64,000 bases of DNA from Solwaraspora sp. WMMA2065 (lineage in GTDB: Bacteria > Actinomycetota > Actinomycetes > Mycobacteriales > Micromonosporaceae): assembly GCF_030345075.1 (NCBI RefSeq), contig NZ_CP128361.1:4836001-4900000 (forward strand), given 5' to 3'. The position numbers and the translations under genes are program-made. Under the pieces are notes generated by a model that saw nothing but the letters and a program-made list of their open reading frames with translations, made no database searches and was not told the origin of the DNA. The stretch's first letter is position 1, and the number at the start of each line of letters is the position of its first letter. Shown here one piece after another: positions 33,797 through 43,402 of this stretch.

Positions 33797-35735
33797 CCTC
33801 GTCGCCCATCGCCTCCGCCGGGACGCCGGTCCAGCGGGAGTACGCGCTGTCCACGAAGTACGCCTCGCCCGGATCCCAGGTGTGCCCGGTGGGCCGCCGA
33901 TGGTAGAGGTAGCCGAGCGGATGGGTTCGGTAGATGGTGGCGCCCTCCGCCCGGAGCCGCTCGATCAGCCCGAGGTCGACCGAGCGGGGCACCGGGCGCC
34001 AGCCGCCGACGGCCTCCAGATCGCTCTTGGCGAGCAGCATCGTGCCACCGGCGACCACTCCGCCGTACGCCTCCGGGATGCCGGACCGTCGGCGCAGGGT
34101 GACGCCCTGATCGTCCAGGTGGACGAACTCGGCTCCCTTGCCGACCAGGGTGGCCCCGGAGTAGTGCCGGGCCAGCACCAGGTCCCAGACGTGTTCGACG
34201 CCGTAGCTGTCGTCGTCGTCGAACTTGGTGATCAGTGTGCCGCGGGCGCGCCGGGTGGCCGCTGCGAGCCCGGCGCCGAAGTCGACCGACTCCGGCAGGT
34301 GCAGCACCTCGAACGGGCGGCCCGCGTCGGACAACGCCCGGCGGGCCGACTCCGGCAACTCGATGCCGTGCAGTCCCAGGATGATCTCAATCTCCGGATA
34401 GGTCTGCGCGATGATCGCGGCCAGCGCGGTGGTGACCAGCTCCGGCCGCCGGGTGATCAGGACCGCGCTGACCGATGGCGGCCGACCGAGTGCCGGCAGC
34501 CCGCCGTCGGCGAGGCCGGGCAGCCGCAGTCCTGCGGCGTGGCCGCGCATCGCGGCCCGGCGCTGCCGTACGCTGCGCGCCTCGACGGTCAACGACCCGT
34601 CCGGCCCGGCTGACCCGTCCGGCCCGGCTGATCCGTCCGGCTGTCCGGTGACGAGCACGCGTAACTGCGGGTCGAGCAGGTCGGCCACGGCGGGCGGCAG
34701 GACCGGGGCGTGCACGAGCACCCCGGTCGCGGCGAGCTGCACCAGCAGCCCGGCGGTCTGCTCGGGATGTTCACCGGGCACCAGCCGACAGTGCACCGCG
34801 CGGACCCGCCGCAGCGCGGCCAGCGCCGCCGCGTCCAGCCCGGGGCCGGTCAGTGACCCGTACCGGGACGATCCACTGACCGGTCCGCGGAACCTGCTGG
34901 CCCCGGACCGGTCGGCGCGGGCGAACTCGAGGGAGATCTCTGCCGCCTCCGGCCGGTACGCGGCAGCCAGCCGGCCACGCGGGTTGATCCGTTCGGCGTC
35001 GATCAGCACGAGCCGCTCGCCAGCGGGTGTCGTGACCGCGTGCCCGGTGCCGGCCAACCGGACACCGTACGCCGCACCGCGCTCGCCCTGCGGGCCGGTG
35101 GTGTCGTGGCCGGGATCTGGCGGGCCGGTGGTGTCGTGGTCAGAATCTCGCGGGCCGGCGGCGTCCCGGTTGTCCAGCACCAGGTCGTGGGCGCGAATCT
35201 CGTCGCGCTCCGGCAGCGGTCCGGCGGTCAGCACGGTCGCCCCCGCCGGCAGGTACGCCGGCGGGGCACCGAGGGCGGTGACGTCGGCGGTGCCCGGGGA
35301 CGGCATCGTCCGGGACCCGTCCAACGCGCGCAGCGCCGCCCGTACCGCCGACCGCAGCGGCACCGGGGCGGCGAGCGCCATCCGGACGGTGGCCGCGCCC
35401 CGGCGCAGCCTGGGCAGCCCGACCCGGTGCCGACGCAGCTGCGGCAACGTGCCGACATTGCCGGACCAGCCGAGCCCGGGGTACCGCCACCAGACGACGA
35501 CCACGGTGGCGGCGCGTACCGGCTGACCGGCAGCTGGGTGGTGGGGCAGGTCGCGTAGCCGGTCCACGGTGCCGGCGATCACCAACGCGCGCCGGATGCC
35601 GGGTAGCCGCAGCACCCGCAACCCCACGGCGCGGCCGAGCCGTTCGGCGGGGTGGGGTGCCGGTAGTCCGGTGAGGCGCCAGGTGATCCGGCTGCCGGCC
35701 GGCGCGGAGGCGTCGGAGCCGGCGTCTCGCCTCAC
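33720..35735 (-). CDS. Glycosyltransferase family 2 protein, large (671 aa)
   Basis: The GT-A domain is in the C-terminal half: SVSAVLITRRPELV at the start, TLITKFDDDDSYG (the DXD metal motif) and VVAGGTMLLAKSDLEAVGGW. The N-terminal 380 residues are Ala/Arg-rich, with a possible second sugar-binding or nucleotide-binding part I cannot name. A segment near residue 210 repeats DHDTTGPPDPG units, which look like recent duplications. The GTG start overlaps the stop of the next upstream glycosyltransferase gene (GTGA), so they form an operon. It probably decorates a cell-wall or envelope polymer. Confidence 0.8.
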   Translation of the reverse strand: MRRDAGSDASAPAGSRITWRLTGLPAPHPAERLGRAVGLRVLRLPGIRRALVIAGTVDRLRDLPHHPAAGQPVRAATVVVVWWRYPGLGWSGNVGTLPQLRRHRVGLPRLRRGAATVRMALAAPVPLRSAVRAALRALDGSRTMPSPGTADVTALGAPPAYLPAGATVLTAGPLPERDEIRAHDLVLDNRDAAGPRDSDHDTTGPPDPGHDTTGPQGERGAAYGVRLAGTGHAVTTPAGERLVLIDAERINPRGRLAAAYRPEAAEISLEFARADRSGASRFRGPVSGSSRYGSLTGPGLDAAALAALRRVRAVHCRLVPGEHPEQTAGLLVQLAATGVLVHAPVLPPAVADLLDPQLRVLVTGQPDGSAGPDGSAGPDGSLTVEARSVRQRRAAMRGHAAGLRLPGLADGGLPALGRPPSVSAVLITRRPELVTTALAAIIAQTYPEIEIILGLHGIELPESARRALSDAGRPFEVLHLPESVDFGAGLAAATRRARGTLITKFDDDDSYGVEHVWDLVLARHYSGATLVGKGAEFVHLDDQGVTLRRRSGIPEAYGGVVAGGTMLLAKSDLEAVGGWRPVPRSVDLGLIERLRAEGATIYRTHPLGYLYHRRPTGHTWDPGEAYFVDSAYSRWTGVPAEAMGDEVTPPSTAAASGAAGAATRPVGRPPS

Positions 35736-36901
35736 CTGATCGCCCCCTCCTCGGCTTCGTCGTCGACCGCACCGCCCCGGGCGGGTACGGTGCCCGGCAG
35801 CGCCGCCGCTGCTGGCGGTGTCCGACCGGCGGTTGCCGGCCGCTCACCGGCTCCAGCAGCTCCGCTGGCCCCGCTGACCCCGGTGGCTCCGCTGGCCCGG
35901 CCGGGCAACCGTTTGCGCAGTGACCAGACGGCCATCAACGTCTGATAGAGAGAATAGGCGTTCGCCGCGACGAGGCGGTGCTTGACCGTCTCGCTGCCGT
36001 TGCCCGGCACCTGGTACCCGCCGACCGGCCGATGCCGGTGGTAGAGCTCGTAGGTGCGCCGGAAGTAGCGCCGCCGGTGGGACCTGGGCACCCGGTGCGG
36101 GTGCCCGAGCACCTGAAGGCAGTGCCAGATCATCCGACCGAAGATCAACGGGCGCAGGGCGGCGGCCCGGCCCGGGTGGGCGTCAAGGTAGGTGAAGACC
36201 CGCTGCCACTGGTCGAAGACCTCGAAGTGCCGGTCGCTGACCGTCCGGGTGATCGCGCCGTCGTGATGCTGCCGGTACGCGTAGCAGTCGCGATCCAGCA
36301 CGGCGATCCGGTCCACGGCGACCAGCAGCGGGATCACGAACGAGACGTCTTCGTACCAGCCGGACTGGAAGGTGATCCCGGTGTCGACCAGCCGGTCCCG
36401 CTTGATGATCTTGTTGCAGGCGATCCACAGCACGTCGAGCAGCCCTGGCTCGTCGGCGAAGCGGAACACCTCCGGAAGTTGGCGGCCCGGGGCGATGCCG
36501 GTGACCGGATGTTCCTCCGCCCGGCCGTCGGGATGGACCCGGGAGTACCCGGTGATCAACAAGTCCGGGTCGGTGTGCTCGAGCCGGTCGGCGACCGCGG
36601 CCAGCGAGCCGTCCGGCAACCAGTCGTCGCTGTCCACACACCATACGTAGCGACCGCTGGCATGGGCGATACCCGCGTTGCGGGCGGCACCCAGCCCGCC
36701 GTTGCGGTCCAGGCTGACCACGGTGATCCCGGGGTGTTGCTGTGCGTAGCTGGCCAGAATGGCGCTGGACCCGTCGTCGGAGGCGTCGTCCACCGCCACG
36801 ATCTCCACGTCCGCACGATGCTGCGCCAGGACCGAGTCGAGGCATGCTGCGAGGTACTTCTCGACCCGGAACACCGGGATGATCAAGCTCAGCAGTGCCA
36901 T
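35732..36901 (-). CDS. Glycosyltransferase family 2 protein
   Basis: A 389-residue protein with a classical GT2 N-terminus: SLIIPVFRVEKYLAACLDSV, VDDASDDGS, NGGLGAARNAGI and YVWCVDSDDWL (DXD). The transferase region reaches about residue 320 and is followed by an Ala/Gly-rich tail. Such proteins use nucleotide sugars to extend surface glycans or teichoic acids. It is first in a two-gene operon and divergent from the SigE-family sigma gene. Confidence 0.87.
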   Translation of the reverse strand: MALLSLIIPVFRVEKYLAACLDSVLAQHRADVEIVAVDDASDDGSSAILASYAQQHPGITVVSLDRNGGLGAARNAGIAHASGRYVWCVDSDDWLPDGSLAAVADRLEHTDPDLLITGYSRVHPDGRAEEHPVTGIAPGRQLPEVFRFADEPGLLDVLWIACNKIIKRDRLVDTGITFQSGWYEDVSFVIPLLVAVDRIAVLDRDCYAYRQHHDGAITRTVSDRHFEVFDQWQRVFTYLDAHPGRAAALRPLIFGRMIWHCLQVLGHPHRVPRSHRRRYFRRTYELYHRHRPVGGYQVPGNGSETVKHRLVAANAYSLYQTLMAVWSLRKRLPGRASGATGVSGASGAAGAGERPATAGRTPPAAAALPGTVPARGGAVDDEAEEGAIR

Positions 36902-37084
36902 CGGTGCAGCGCGCCTTCCACGTATGTCGGTGCGTCGGTCCGGCGGCGGGGGTCAACCGTCGGTCCGACATCGTCCGTCGGGTAGGGGAAGGGGGCCCTG
37001 GCAAAAGGCTAACAGCTGGTGACCAGCTGGCGAACGCCTGGGACTTTCCCGCCCGTGTCACCGATCGTCGCCCACCCGACGTCT

Positions 37085-37786
37085 ATGTCAGCAGGGGTCG
37101 GACACCGGCAGGTCCACACCGGGGAGGGTGCCCAGGCATGGGAGTGCAGTGTGTACGGCGCGGCTGAGATCAGCCTGCCCGGGCATGTGGTGGGCAAGCC
37201 GCGACCCGCCGTCGACCAGGCGGTCTCCGCGTCCACGGCCCCGGACGGGTCGAGGGCGGCGGACCGCGCCCCGTCCGGGGCCGTGGACGCGGAATTCGTC
37301 GCGTTCGCCTCGGCGGCTGCGCCACGGTTGCGCCGCACCGCCTACCTGATGTGCCGCGACTGGCATCTGGCCCAGGACTTCACCCAGACGGCACTGGCCA
37401 AGATGTACACCGCGTGGCGGCGGGTGTCCCGGTTCGACAACCTGGAGGCGTACAGCCGCAAGGTGCTGCTACGGGTGGTGCTCGACCACCGCCGCCGGCT
37501 CAGCGCGCGGGAGCTGCCGATCGCCGGCCCCCGCGAGGACGGTGATCCGGCCCGGTCCGCCCGGCCCGAGCTGCGGGTCACCATGATCGACGCGCTCGGC
37601 TGTCTGCCGCCCCGCGACCGGGCGATCGTGGTGCTGCGCTACTGGGAGGACCAGAGCGTCGAGACCGTTGCCGAGACGCTCGGCGTCTCGGTGTCGGTGG
37701 TCAAGACCCAGAGCCGGCGTTCCCTGGCCCGGCTGCGGGAACTGCTCGGCGACAGCCGCGCCGACCTGCTGGCCGAGGACTCCTGA
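37085..37786 (+). CDS. SigE-family RNA polymerase sigma factor (sigma-70, ECF-like)
   Basis: A protein of up to 233 residues. Sigma region 2 spans FVAFASAAAPRLRRTAYLMC to AKMYTAWRRV, and region 4 contains ALGCLPPRDRAIVVLRYWED followed by a helix-turn-helix VAETLGVSVSVVKTQSRRSL. This is the actinobacterial SigE/SigM-like family without an obvious partner here. The ATG at 37085, another at 37019 and a GTG at 37151 are all possible; the conserved part begins around 37295. It lies between glycosyltransferase genes and may control envelope genes. Confidence 0.82.
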   Translation: MSAGVGHRQVHTGEGAQAWECSVYGAAEISLPGHVVGKPRPAVDQAVSASTAPDGSRAADRAPSGAVDAEFVAFASAAAPRLRRTAYLMCRDWHLAQDFTQTALAKMYTAWRRVSRFDNLEAYSRKVLLRVVLDHRRRLSARELPIAGPREDGDPARSARPELRVTMIDALGCLPPRDRAIVVLRYWEDQSVETVAETLGVSVSVVKTQSRRSLARLRELLGDSRADLLAEDS

Positions 37787-37825
37787 TCAGCGGGCGGCAG
37801 CCGGCGTCCACGGGGGCAGGCAGCG

Positions 37826-39406
37826 TCAGCGGGCGGCCAGCCGGCGCAGCCGTTGGCGGCCCTGGCGGGCTACCCGAACCCCGCGCCGCGCCGCGCGTCC
37901 GGCCTGGTAGCGGGCCATCCGACTCCACCTTGCCGGCGTCGCGGCGGCGGTGACCAGCGGGTCCGAGACCACCAGACGCAGCCCGCGGCGGCCGGGTGCG
38001 ACCCACACGGCACGGCCCCGGGCGGTCAGTGTCGCCCGGGTGCCGGGCGCGCCCGGTGCCGGCGGGAGTACCAGTTCGGCACCGTCGTCGCGGGCGACGA
38101 CCCGCAGCGCGTACCGGCCGCGGGGCAGCGTGGCCAGCGGTACGTCGACCCGCCAACGGAGCCGGCCGCCGCTGCCGTCAGCCACGGTCAGCGGCAGCCG
38201 CAACCGGGTGTCGCCGATCTCCAGCACCAGGTCGTCCCGCTGGTCACCGGGCGCGCCGCCGGGGCCGGGCAGGCCGCACCAGCCGGTGAGCCGGACCACC
38301 TCGTCGCCGGCCGGGTCGCCACGGCGGACGCTGTGCACGCCGACGGTCGGCGCGGGTAGCCGCAGCAGGTCCCGGTAGCGGTCCCAGCGCGGATGGTCGA
38401 GGTAGAGCTGCCCGCCGCGCAGCCGGACCGGGCCGTCGTGCCGGGGCTGGCGTACTCCGTCCGGGTCCTGCTCGTAGAGGGCCACCGCGCGCAGCCCGGC
38501 GTGCGGGCTCCGGCTGAACTCGGCGGCGACCGGCACCGGTACGTCGGCCAGCAGCGCCGCCATCCGGCGGGTGAAATCGGCCAGCTGCCCGTCGTCGAGG
38601 ACGTCGGCGGCCCGCCCGGCGTAGTGCAGTTGCATGTACGCGACCCACCGTCGGATCGCCCCGGCCACCTCGGGTGCGACGTCGGAGCTGCCGGTGACCA
38701 GCCGTTCGATGATGTTCAGATGCTGCATGATCTTCGCCGGTCGGAACCGGCCTTCCATGATTGACGAGCCGTTGCCGCGCTGTCGGTAGAGGTAGACCAG
38801 TCGTGGGCTGAGCGCGGTCAGCGAGGAGCGGACCAGCAGCGGCACGGTGAACAGGACATCCTCGAACGCGCTGCCCTCGGTGAACTCGGCCCCGACCTGG
38901 TCGACCAGGTCGCGGGCGAACACCTTGTTGCAGGCCGACGGGTTGCCGATCAGCAGCGGTGCCTCGGCGACGGACCCGATGGTGCGGGCCGGTCCGACGA
39001 TCTCCGCCCGCCAGGGCGGGCTGGGCCGGGGCGGGAAGCCGTGCATGTCGCCGACCGCCACCTGCGCCCCGGCCCGCTCGGCGAGGTCGACCAGGTGGTC
39101 CAGCCCGCCGTCGGGGTAGAGGTCGTCGGAGTCGAGGAAACCCAGGTAGTTGCCGGTCGCCAGGCGTACCCCATGGTTGCGAGCGGCACCGAGACCGGCG
39201 TTGTCCTGCCGGACGTAGCGGACCCCCGGCGCCCGCCGGGCGTAGTCGCGGGCGATCTCGCTCGACGAGTCGGTGGAGCCGTCGTCGATGACGACGACCT
39301 CGATCTCGGTCCGCCGTGGCTGGCGGTCGATCGACGCCAGAGCCGCGCCGAGCCAGGCCTCGGTGTTGTAGACGGGTACGACGACGCTCGCCCTCGGGGC
39401 AGCCAC
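37826..39406 (-). CDS. Glycosyltransferase family 2 protein with C-terminal extension
   Basis: A 526-residue protein. The GT-A domain spans residues 1-250: SVVVPVYNTEAWLGAAL, VIDDGSTDSS, NAGLGAARNHG and YLGFLDSDDLYPDG. The C-terminal half is a beta-rich domain (LRLPLTVADGSG, PRGRYALRVVARDDG) and a basic tail, as in polymer-building TagF/CDP-glycerol-like glycosyltransferases. The GTG at 39406 or 39412 follows GAGAGG; a more distant in-frame start at 39466 lacks an SD. Its 3' end faces the sigma factor gene. Confidence 0.83.
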   Translation of the reverse strand: MAAPRASVVVPVYNTEAWLGAALASIDRQPRRTEIEVVVIDDGSTDSSSEIARDYARRAPGVRYVRQDNAGLGAARNHGVRLATGNYLGFLDSDDLYPDGGLDHLVDLAERAGAQVAVGDMHGFPPRPSPPWRAEIVGPARTIGSVAEAPLLIGNPSACNKVFARDLVDQVGAEFTEGSAFEDVLFTVPLLVRSSLTALSPRLVYLYRQRGNGSSIMEGRFRPAKIMQHLNIIERLVTGSSDVAPEVAGAIRRWVAYMQLHYAGRAADVLDDGQLADFTRRMAALLADVPVPVAAEFSRSPHAGLRAVALYEQDPDGVRQPRHDGPVRLRGGQLYLDHPRWDRYRDLLRLPAPTVGVHSVRRGDPAGDEVVRLTGWCGLPGPGGAPGDQRDDLVLEIGDTRLRLPLTVADGSGGRLRWRVDVPLATLPRGRYALRVVARDDGAELVLPPAPGAPGTRATLTARGRAVWVAPGRRGLRLVVSDPLVTAAATPARWSRMARYQAGRAARRGVRVARQGRQRLRRLAAR

Positions 39407-39542
39407 GATCACCTCTCGGCGGGTTGTCCGGCGGTGCCGCGCCGCTCCCGGCGGCGGGCCGGGCACGCGGTGGCGGCGGCGGTCAATCTACCGCGCCCGG
39501 GTGGCCGGTGCCCCTCGGCACGGCTCGCCGGCCGCCGGGTGC

Positions 39543-40112
39543 ATGATGGCGGACGTGCTGGGGAAACTGCAGACCGAACCGGTCCGGAGCCGACTCGACC
39601 TGGTGGCCGCGCCGGTGGCCGCCGCCGTCGAGCAGTGGTCGGCCGAGGTGCCGGTCGACGTGGACGATGTGGCGGTGGCGTCGATCGACCCCGAACTCGC
39701 CGACACGGCCGCCTTCTGCGCCGCGTACGGGGTGGCGCTCGACGAGTCGGCCAACTGCGTGGTGATCGCCGGCAAGCGGGGCGGTGTCGTCCGGTACGCC
39801 GCCTGCATGGTGCTGGCCACCACCCGGGCGGACGTCAACGGGACGGTCCGCCGGCTGCTCGACGCGCGTAAGGCGAGCTTCGCCCCGATGGCCGACGCGG
39901 TGCAGAGGACCGGGATGGAGTACGGCGGGATCACCCCGATCGGGCTGCCGCCGGAGTGGCCGATCCTGGTCGACGCGCGGGTGGTGGCGGTGCCGCACGT
40001 GGTGATCGGTTCCGGGGTGCGGGGCAGCAAGATCGTGGTTCCCGGTCCGGCGCTGGGGGTACTGCCCAACGCACGGGTCGTCGACGGGCTGGCGGCCCCA
40101 GCCGGCACCTGA
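39543..40112 (+). CDS. YbaK/EbsC-family aminoacyl-tRNA deacylase-like protein
   Basis: A 189-residue protein with the YbaK/ProX-type fold. VALDESANCVVIAGKRGGVVRYAACM is the core strand region, and the later KASFAPMADAVQRTGMEYGGITPIGLP is the substrate loop. These enzymes edit mischarged tRNA (Cys- or Ala-tRNA-Pro) in the cytoplasm. The first Met codons at 39543 and 39546 are the best starts. It stands alone, 210 bp before the TetR gene. Confidence 0.88.
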   Translation: MMADVLGKLQTEPVRSRLDLVAAPVAAAVEQWSAEVPVDVDDVAVASIDPELADTAAFCAAYGVALDESANCVVIAGKRGGVVRYAACMVLATTRADVNGTVRRLLDARKASFAPMADAVQRTGMEYGGITPIGLPPEWPILVDARVVAVPHVVIGSGVRGSKIVVPGPALGVLPNARVVDGLAAPAGT

Positions 40113-40116
40113 CCGG

Positions 40117-40193
40117 CTCCGCCGGGGGTGAGCTCCGGTGCCGCTCCGCCGGGGGTGAGCTCCGGTACCGCTCCGCCGGGGGTGAGCCCTCGG
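40117..40193. repeat. Three 27-bp tandem repeats
   Basis: CTCCGCCGGGGGTGAGC starts at 40117, 40144 and 40171, a 27-bp period with one base change in the spacers. It follows the deacylase stop directly and could form alternative hairpins or act as a weak terminator. The third copy is partial. Confidence 0.7.
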
Positions 40194-40277
40194 CGTCGGT
40201 GACGGTACGGTGATCGGCGGGCGTCGGCGTCGGGTCAGCGTGGACACCGGTGAATCAGTCGACGGCATTCCGGTGAC

Positions 40278-40291
40278 TGAACGGTCGTTCA
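40278..40291. promoter_or_regulatory. TetR-type operator 1
   Basis: TGAACGGTCGTTCA has perfect 6-bp inverted arms around GT and lies 31 bp before the TetR start. It matches a second palindrome upstream of the carboxyltransferase gene (43403), so it is a likely autoregulatory operator. Confidence 0.6.
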
Positions 40292-40322
40292 ATTCGGGTC
40301 GACACACGGTTAGGCTGGCCAG

Positions 40323-40934
40323 GTGACGGTAGATCAGCAGACGGCAGCGACGGACGGGGCCGAGCCGAGCGCGCCACGGCGACGCTCACGTCGCGACGAG
40401 ATTCTTCAGATCGCGGTCGGGCTCTTCGCGGCCCGCGGCTACCACGGCGTGTCGATGGACGACATCGGCGCCGCCGCCGGGGTCACCGGTCCGGCTCTCT
40501 ACCACCACTTCGCCGGCAAGGAGGCGATGCTCGCCGCCGCGCTCATCCCGGTCAGCGAGGAACTGCTCGAAGGCGGACGTGTCCGGGTCGCGGCGCGGCC
40601 CGGCGACGCCACCGCCGCGCTCGCCGCACTGATCGAGTTCCATGTCGAGTTCGCCCTGGCCAACCCTGCGGTCATCGCCCTGCACCTGCACGAGCTCGAC
40701 CGGTTGCCGGAGGAGCCGCGCCGGCGGATCCGGCGGCTACAGCGGCTCTACGTCGAGGAGTGGGTGGCCGTGCTCACCGCGCTGCGCCACGACCTCGACG
40801 CGGCCGAGGCCCGGGTGCTGGCGCACGCCGCGTTCGGCCTGATGAACTCCACCCCCTTCCTCGGCGGCGAGGTCGACCGGGAACGGCGGGCCACGCTGCT
40901 GCGCGCCGCCACCCTCGCCGCCCTGCACGGCTGA
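40323..40934 (+). CDS. TetR-family transcriptional regulator
   Basis: A 203-residue protein with the TetR DNA-binding domain: RRDEILQIAVGLFAARGYHGVSMDDIGAAAGVTGPALYHHFAGKEAML. The C-terminal half is a helical ligand domain rich in Leu and Glu. It sits directly upstream of an acyl-CoA catabolic operon in the same direction and probably represses it until an acyl-CoA ligand binds. GTG start at 40323. Two operator-like palindromes support control of its own promoter and of the carboxyltransferase gene. Confidence 0.9.
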   Translation: MTVDQQTAATDGAEPSAPRRRSRRDEILQIAVGLFAARGYHGVSMDDIGAAAGVTGPALYHHFAGKEAMLAAALIPVSEELLEGGRVRVAARPGDATAALAALIEFHVEFALANPAVIALHLHELDRLPEEPRRRIRRLQRLYVEEWVAVLTALRHDLDAAEARVLAHAAFGLMNSTPFLGGEVDRERRATLLRAATLAALHG

Positions 40935-40995
40935 GCAGCACACCGGGCACACCCCCGCGCCCGGCAGCGGGCGCCGCACCCCCGCGAGGAGAGGC

Positions 40996-42345
40996 ATGAT
41001 CGAGTCGTTGCTGGTGGCCAACCGGGGCGAGATCGCCCGGCGGATCATCCGTACCGCCCGACGGCTGGGCGTCCGGACCGTCGCCGTGCACTCCGAGGCC
41101 GACGCCGGCATGCCCTTCGTCACCGAGGCCGACCAGGCGATCTGTGTGGGGCCCGCGCAGCCGGCGCAGAGCTACCGCGACACCGGGGCGATCCTGGCCG
41201 CCGCCAAGAGCAGCGGCGCCCAGGCGATCCACCCCGGCTACGGGTTCCTGTCGGAGAACGCCGACTTCGCTCGCGCGGTCGCGTCCGCCGGCCTGATCTG
41301 GGTCGGGCCCGGTGGTGACGCCATCGAGGCGATGGGCGACAAGATCAACGCGCGGAACCTGATGTCCGCCGCCGGGGTTCCGGTGGCCGCCGGCACCACC
41401 GAGCCCGCCGAGACCGTCGACGCCGCACTCGACGCCGCCGCCACCATCGGCTACCCGGTGATGGTCAAAGCCGCCGCTGGCGGCGGCGGAATGGGCATGG
41501 GCGTCGCTGGCGACACCGCCGCGCTGCGTACCGAATTCGACAAGGTCCGGGCGTTCGCCGCGCGCATGTTCGGCGACGGGTCCGTGCTGATCGAGCGCTA
41601 CTTCCCCCGGGTACGCCACGTGGAGGTGCAGATTCTCGGCTGGCGGGCGCCGGACGGCACCGACCGGGTCGTCGCCCTCGGTGAGCGGGAGTGCTCGGTG
41701 CAGCGGCGCAACCAGAAACTCGCCGAGGAGTCGCCGTCGCCGGCCGTGACCGACGAGATCCGGGCCGGGCTGCTCGCCGCCGCCGTACGGGCCGGGGAGG
41801 CGGTCGGCTACCGCAACGCCGGCACGGTGGAATGCTTGCTCGACCCGGCCACCGGCGAGTTCTTCTTCCTGGAGATGAACACCCGGCTGCAGGTCGAGCA
41901 CCCGGTCACTGAGCTGGTCTACGGTGTGGACCTGGTCGAGGAGCAGCTGCGGGTGGCCGCCGGCCTGGAGCCGACGTTCGACCCGGCCACCCTCGCGCCG
42001 CGCGGGCACGCGATCGAGTTGCGGATCAACGCCGAGGACCCGAAACGCTTTCTGCCCGGACCGGGCGCGATCACCGCCTGGTCGGAGCCGACCGGCGACG
42101 GGGTCCGGGTCGATTCCGGGTACGCCGCCGGCACCACCGTGACGCCGTTCTACGACTCGCTGATGGCCAAGCTGATCGTCTCTGGCGCCGACCGGGCCGA
42201 GGCGATCGCCCGGGCCCGGGCCGCAGTCGCCGCCTTCGAGGTGGCCGGGCCAAAGTGCAACCTGCCGTTCTTCGCCGAGCTGCTGGACAACCCGGAGTTC
42301 GTCTCCGGTGACTACGACACCGGCATCGTCGGCCGGATGCGGTGA
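40996..42345 (+). CDS. accC: Biotin carboxylase subunit of acyl-CoA carboxylase
   Basis: A 449-residue ATP-grasp enzyme: SLLVANRGEIARRI, GYGFLSENADFA, KAAAGGGGMGM, and FFLEMNTRLQVEHPVTE. It carboxylates biotin with bicarbonate and ATP. It ends at the biotin carboxylase domain and has no biotinyl-lysine (AMKM/AMKL) domain, unlike most actinobacterial AccA proteins, so the biotin carrier must be supplied from elsewhere. GAGGAGAGG precedes the ATG. First structural gene after TetR. The substrate (methylcrotonyl-, acetyl- or propionyl-CoA) cannot be read from this subunit alone. Confidence 0.92.
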   Translation: MIESLLVANRGEIARRIIRTARRLGVRTVAVHSEADAGMPFVTEADQAICVGPAQPAQSYRDTGAILAAAKSSGAQAIHPGYGFLSENADFARAVASAGLIWVGPGGDAIEAMGDKINARNLMSAAGVPVAAGTTEPAETVDAALDAAATIGYPVMVKAAAGGGGMGMGVAGDTAALRTEFDKVRAFAARMFGDGSVLIERYFPRVRHVEVQILGWRAPDGTDRVVALGERECSVQRRNQKLAEESPSPAVTDEIRAGLLAAAVRAGEAVGYRNAGTVECLLDPATGEFFFLEMNTRLQVEHPVTELVYGVDLVEEQLRVAAGLEPTFDPATLAPRGHAIELRINAEDPKRFLPGPGAITAWSEPTGDGVRVDSGYAAGTTVTPFYDSLMAKLIVSGADRAEAIARARAAVAAFEVAGPKCNLPFFAELLDNPEFVSGDYDTGIVGRMR

Positions 42346-42437
42346 GGTCCGGTCCGACGCAGTCCGTCGCGTCGACGCGACGGTGACCTTCACCGGATCC
42401 CATTGAGTGGACGGCACGGGCGCGGGATGCTGGACGG

Positions 42438-43361
42438 ATGGCAGCGACGCCCCTTCCCGAGTCCGTGTCGATCCGCGAGGTCGGGCCGCGTGACGGCCTG
42501 CAGAACGAGCAGCCGATCCCGACCGAGGGCAAGGTCCGCCTGCTGGACGCGCTGTCCGGCACCGGCGTACGCCGGATCGAGGCGGTCTCGTTCGTCCACC
42601 CGAAGGCGATCCCGCAGATGGCCGACGCCGACGAGGTGTGGCGGCGGGCCCGGCGGGCGCCCGGGGTGCGCTACTCGGCGCTGGTGCCGAACCTGCGCGG
42701 GGCCCGCCGGGCACTGGACGCCGGCTTCTCCGAGGTCGAAGTGGTGGTGTCGGCCAGCGACACGCACAACCGGCGCAACGTCAACCGGTCCACCGCCGAG
42801 TCGTTGGACGACATCGCCGCGCTGATTCCGCTGCTGCACGCCGCCGGGGCGCACGTCGAGGTGATCGTGGCGACGAGCTTCGGCTGCCCGTACGAAGGGG
42901 AGGTCGACCCGCAGCGGGTGGCCGGGATCGTCGACCGGGTGGTGGCCGACGGGGCGGACCGGGTGGCGTTCGGCGACACCACCGGGATGGCCACCCCGCG
43001 CCGGGTCCGCGAGCTGGTCACGGCGGTGCGCGACCGGCAGGCGGCCGTACCGGTGCTGCTGCACTTCCACGACACCCGGGGTACGGCGTTGGCGAACCTG
43101 CTGGCCGCGCTGGAGCTGGGGGTCACCGAGTTCGACGCCAGCGTCGGCGGCCTGGGCGGCTGCCCGTACGCGCCCGGGGCCAGCGGCAACGTGGCCACCG
43201 AGGAGGTGGTGCACATGTTGCACGACATGGGCGTCGAGACCGGGATCGACCTGGATGCCCTGCTGGCCGCCGCCGCGCTGGCCGAGGAGCTGGTCGGCAG
43301 GCAGCTTCCCTCCGGGGTGCTGCGTGCCGGCCCGCGTACCCGGCTCACCCCGACCAGCTGA
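42438..43361 (+). CDS. mvaB: Hydroxymethylglutaryl-CoA lyase
   Basis: A 307-residue TIM-barrel lyase. It begins SIREVGPRDGLQNE, has the metal-binding HFHDTRGTALAN, and ends with the active-site loop GGLGGCPYAPGASGN. It splits HMG-CoA into acetyl-CoA and acetoacetate, the final step of leucine degradation. Its place between the biotin carboxylase and carboxyltransferase genes supports a methylcrotonyl-CoA carboxylase role for these subunits. Close homologues cleave other 3-hydroxyacyl-CoAs. Confidence 0.92.
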   Translation: MAATPLPESVSIREVGPRDGLQNEQPIPTEGKVRLLDALSGTGVRRIEAVSFVHPKAIPQMADADEVWRRARRAPGVRYSALVPNLRGARRALDAGFSEVEVVVSASDTHNRRNVNRSTAESLDDIAALIPLLHAAGAHVEVIVATSFGCPYEGEVDPQRVAGIVDRVVADGADRVAFGDTTGMATPRRVRELVTAVRDRQAAVPVLLHFHDTRGTALANLLAALELGVTEFDASVGGLGGCPYAPGASGNVATEEVVHMLHDMGVETGIDLDALLAAAALAEELVGRQLPSGVLRAGPRTRLTPTS

Positions 43362-43402
43362 CCCGCTGGCGGGGGTCGCGAGGGTGACCGTCGTGCGGTA
43401 GC

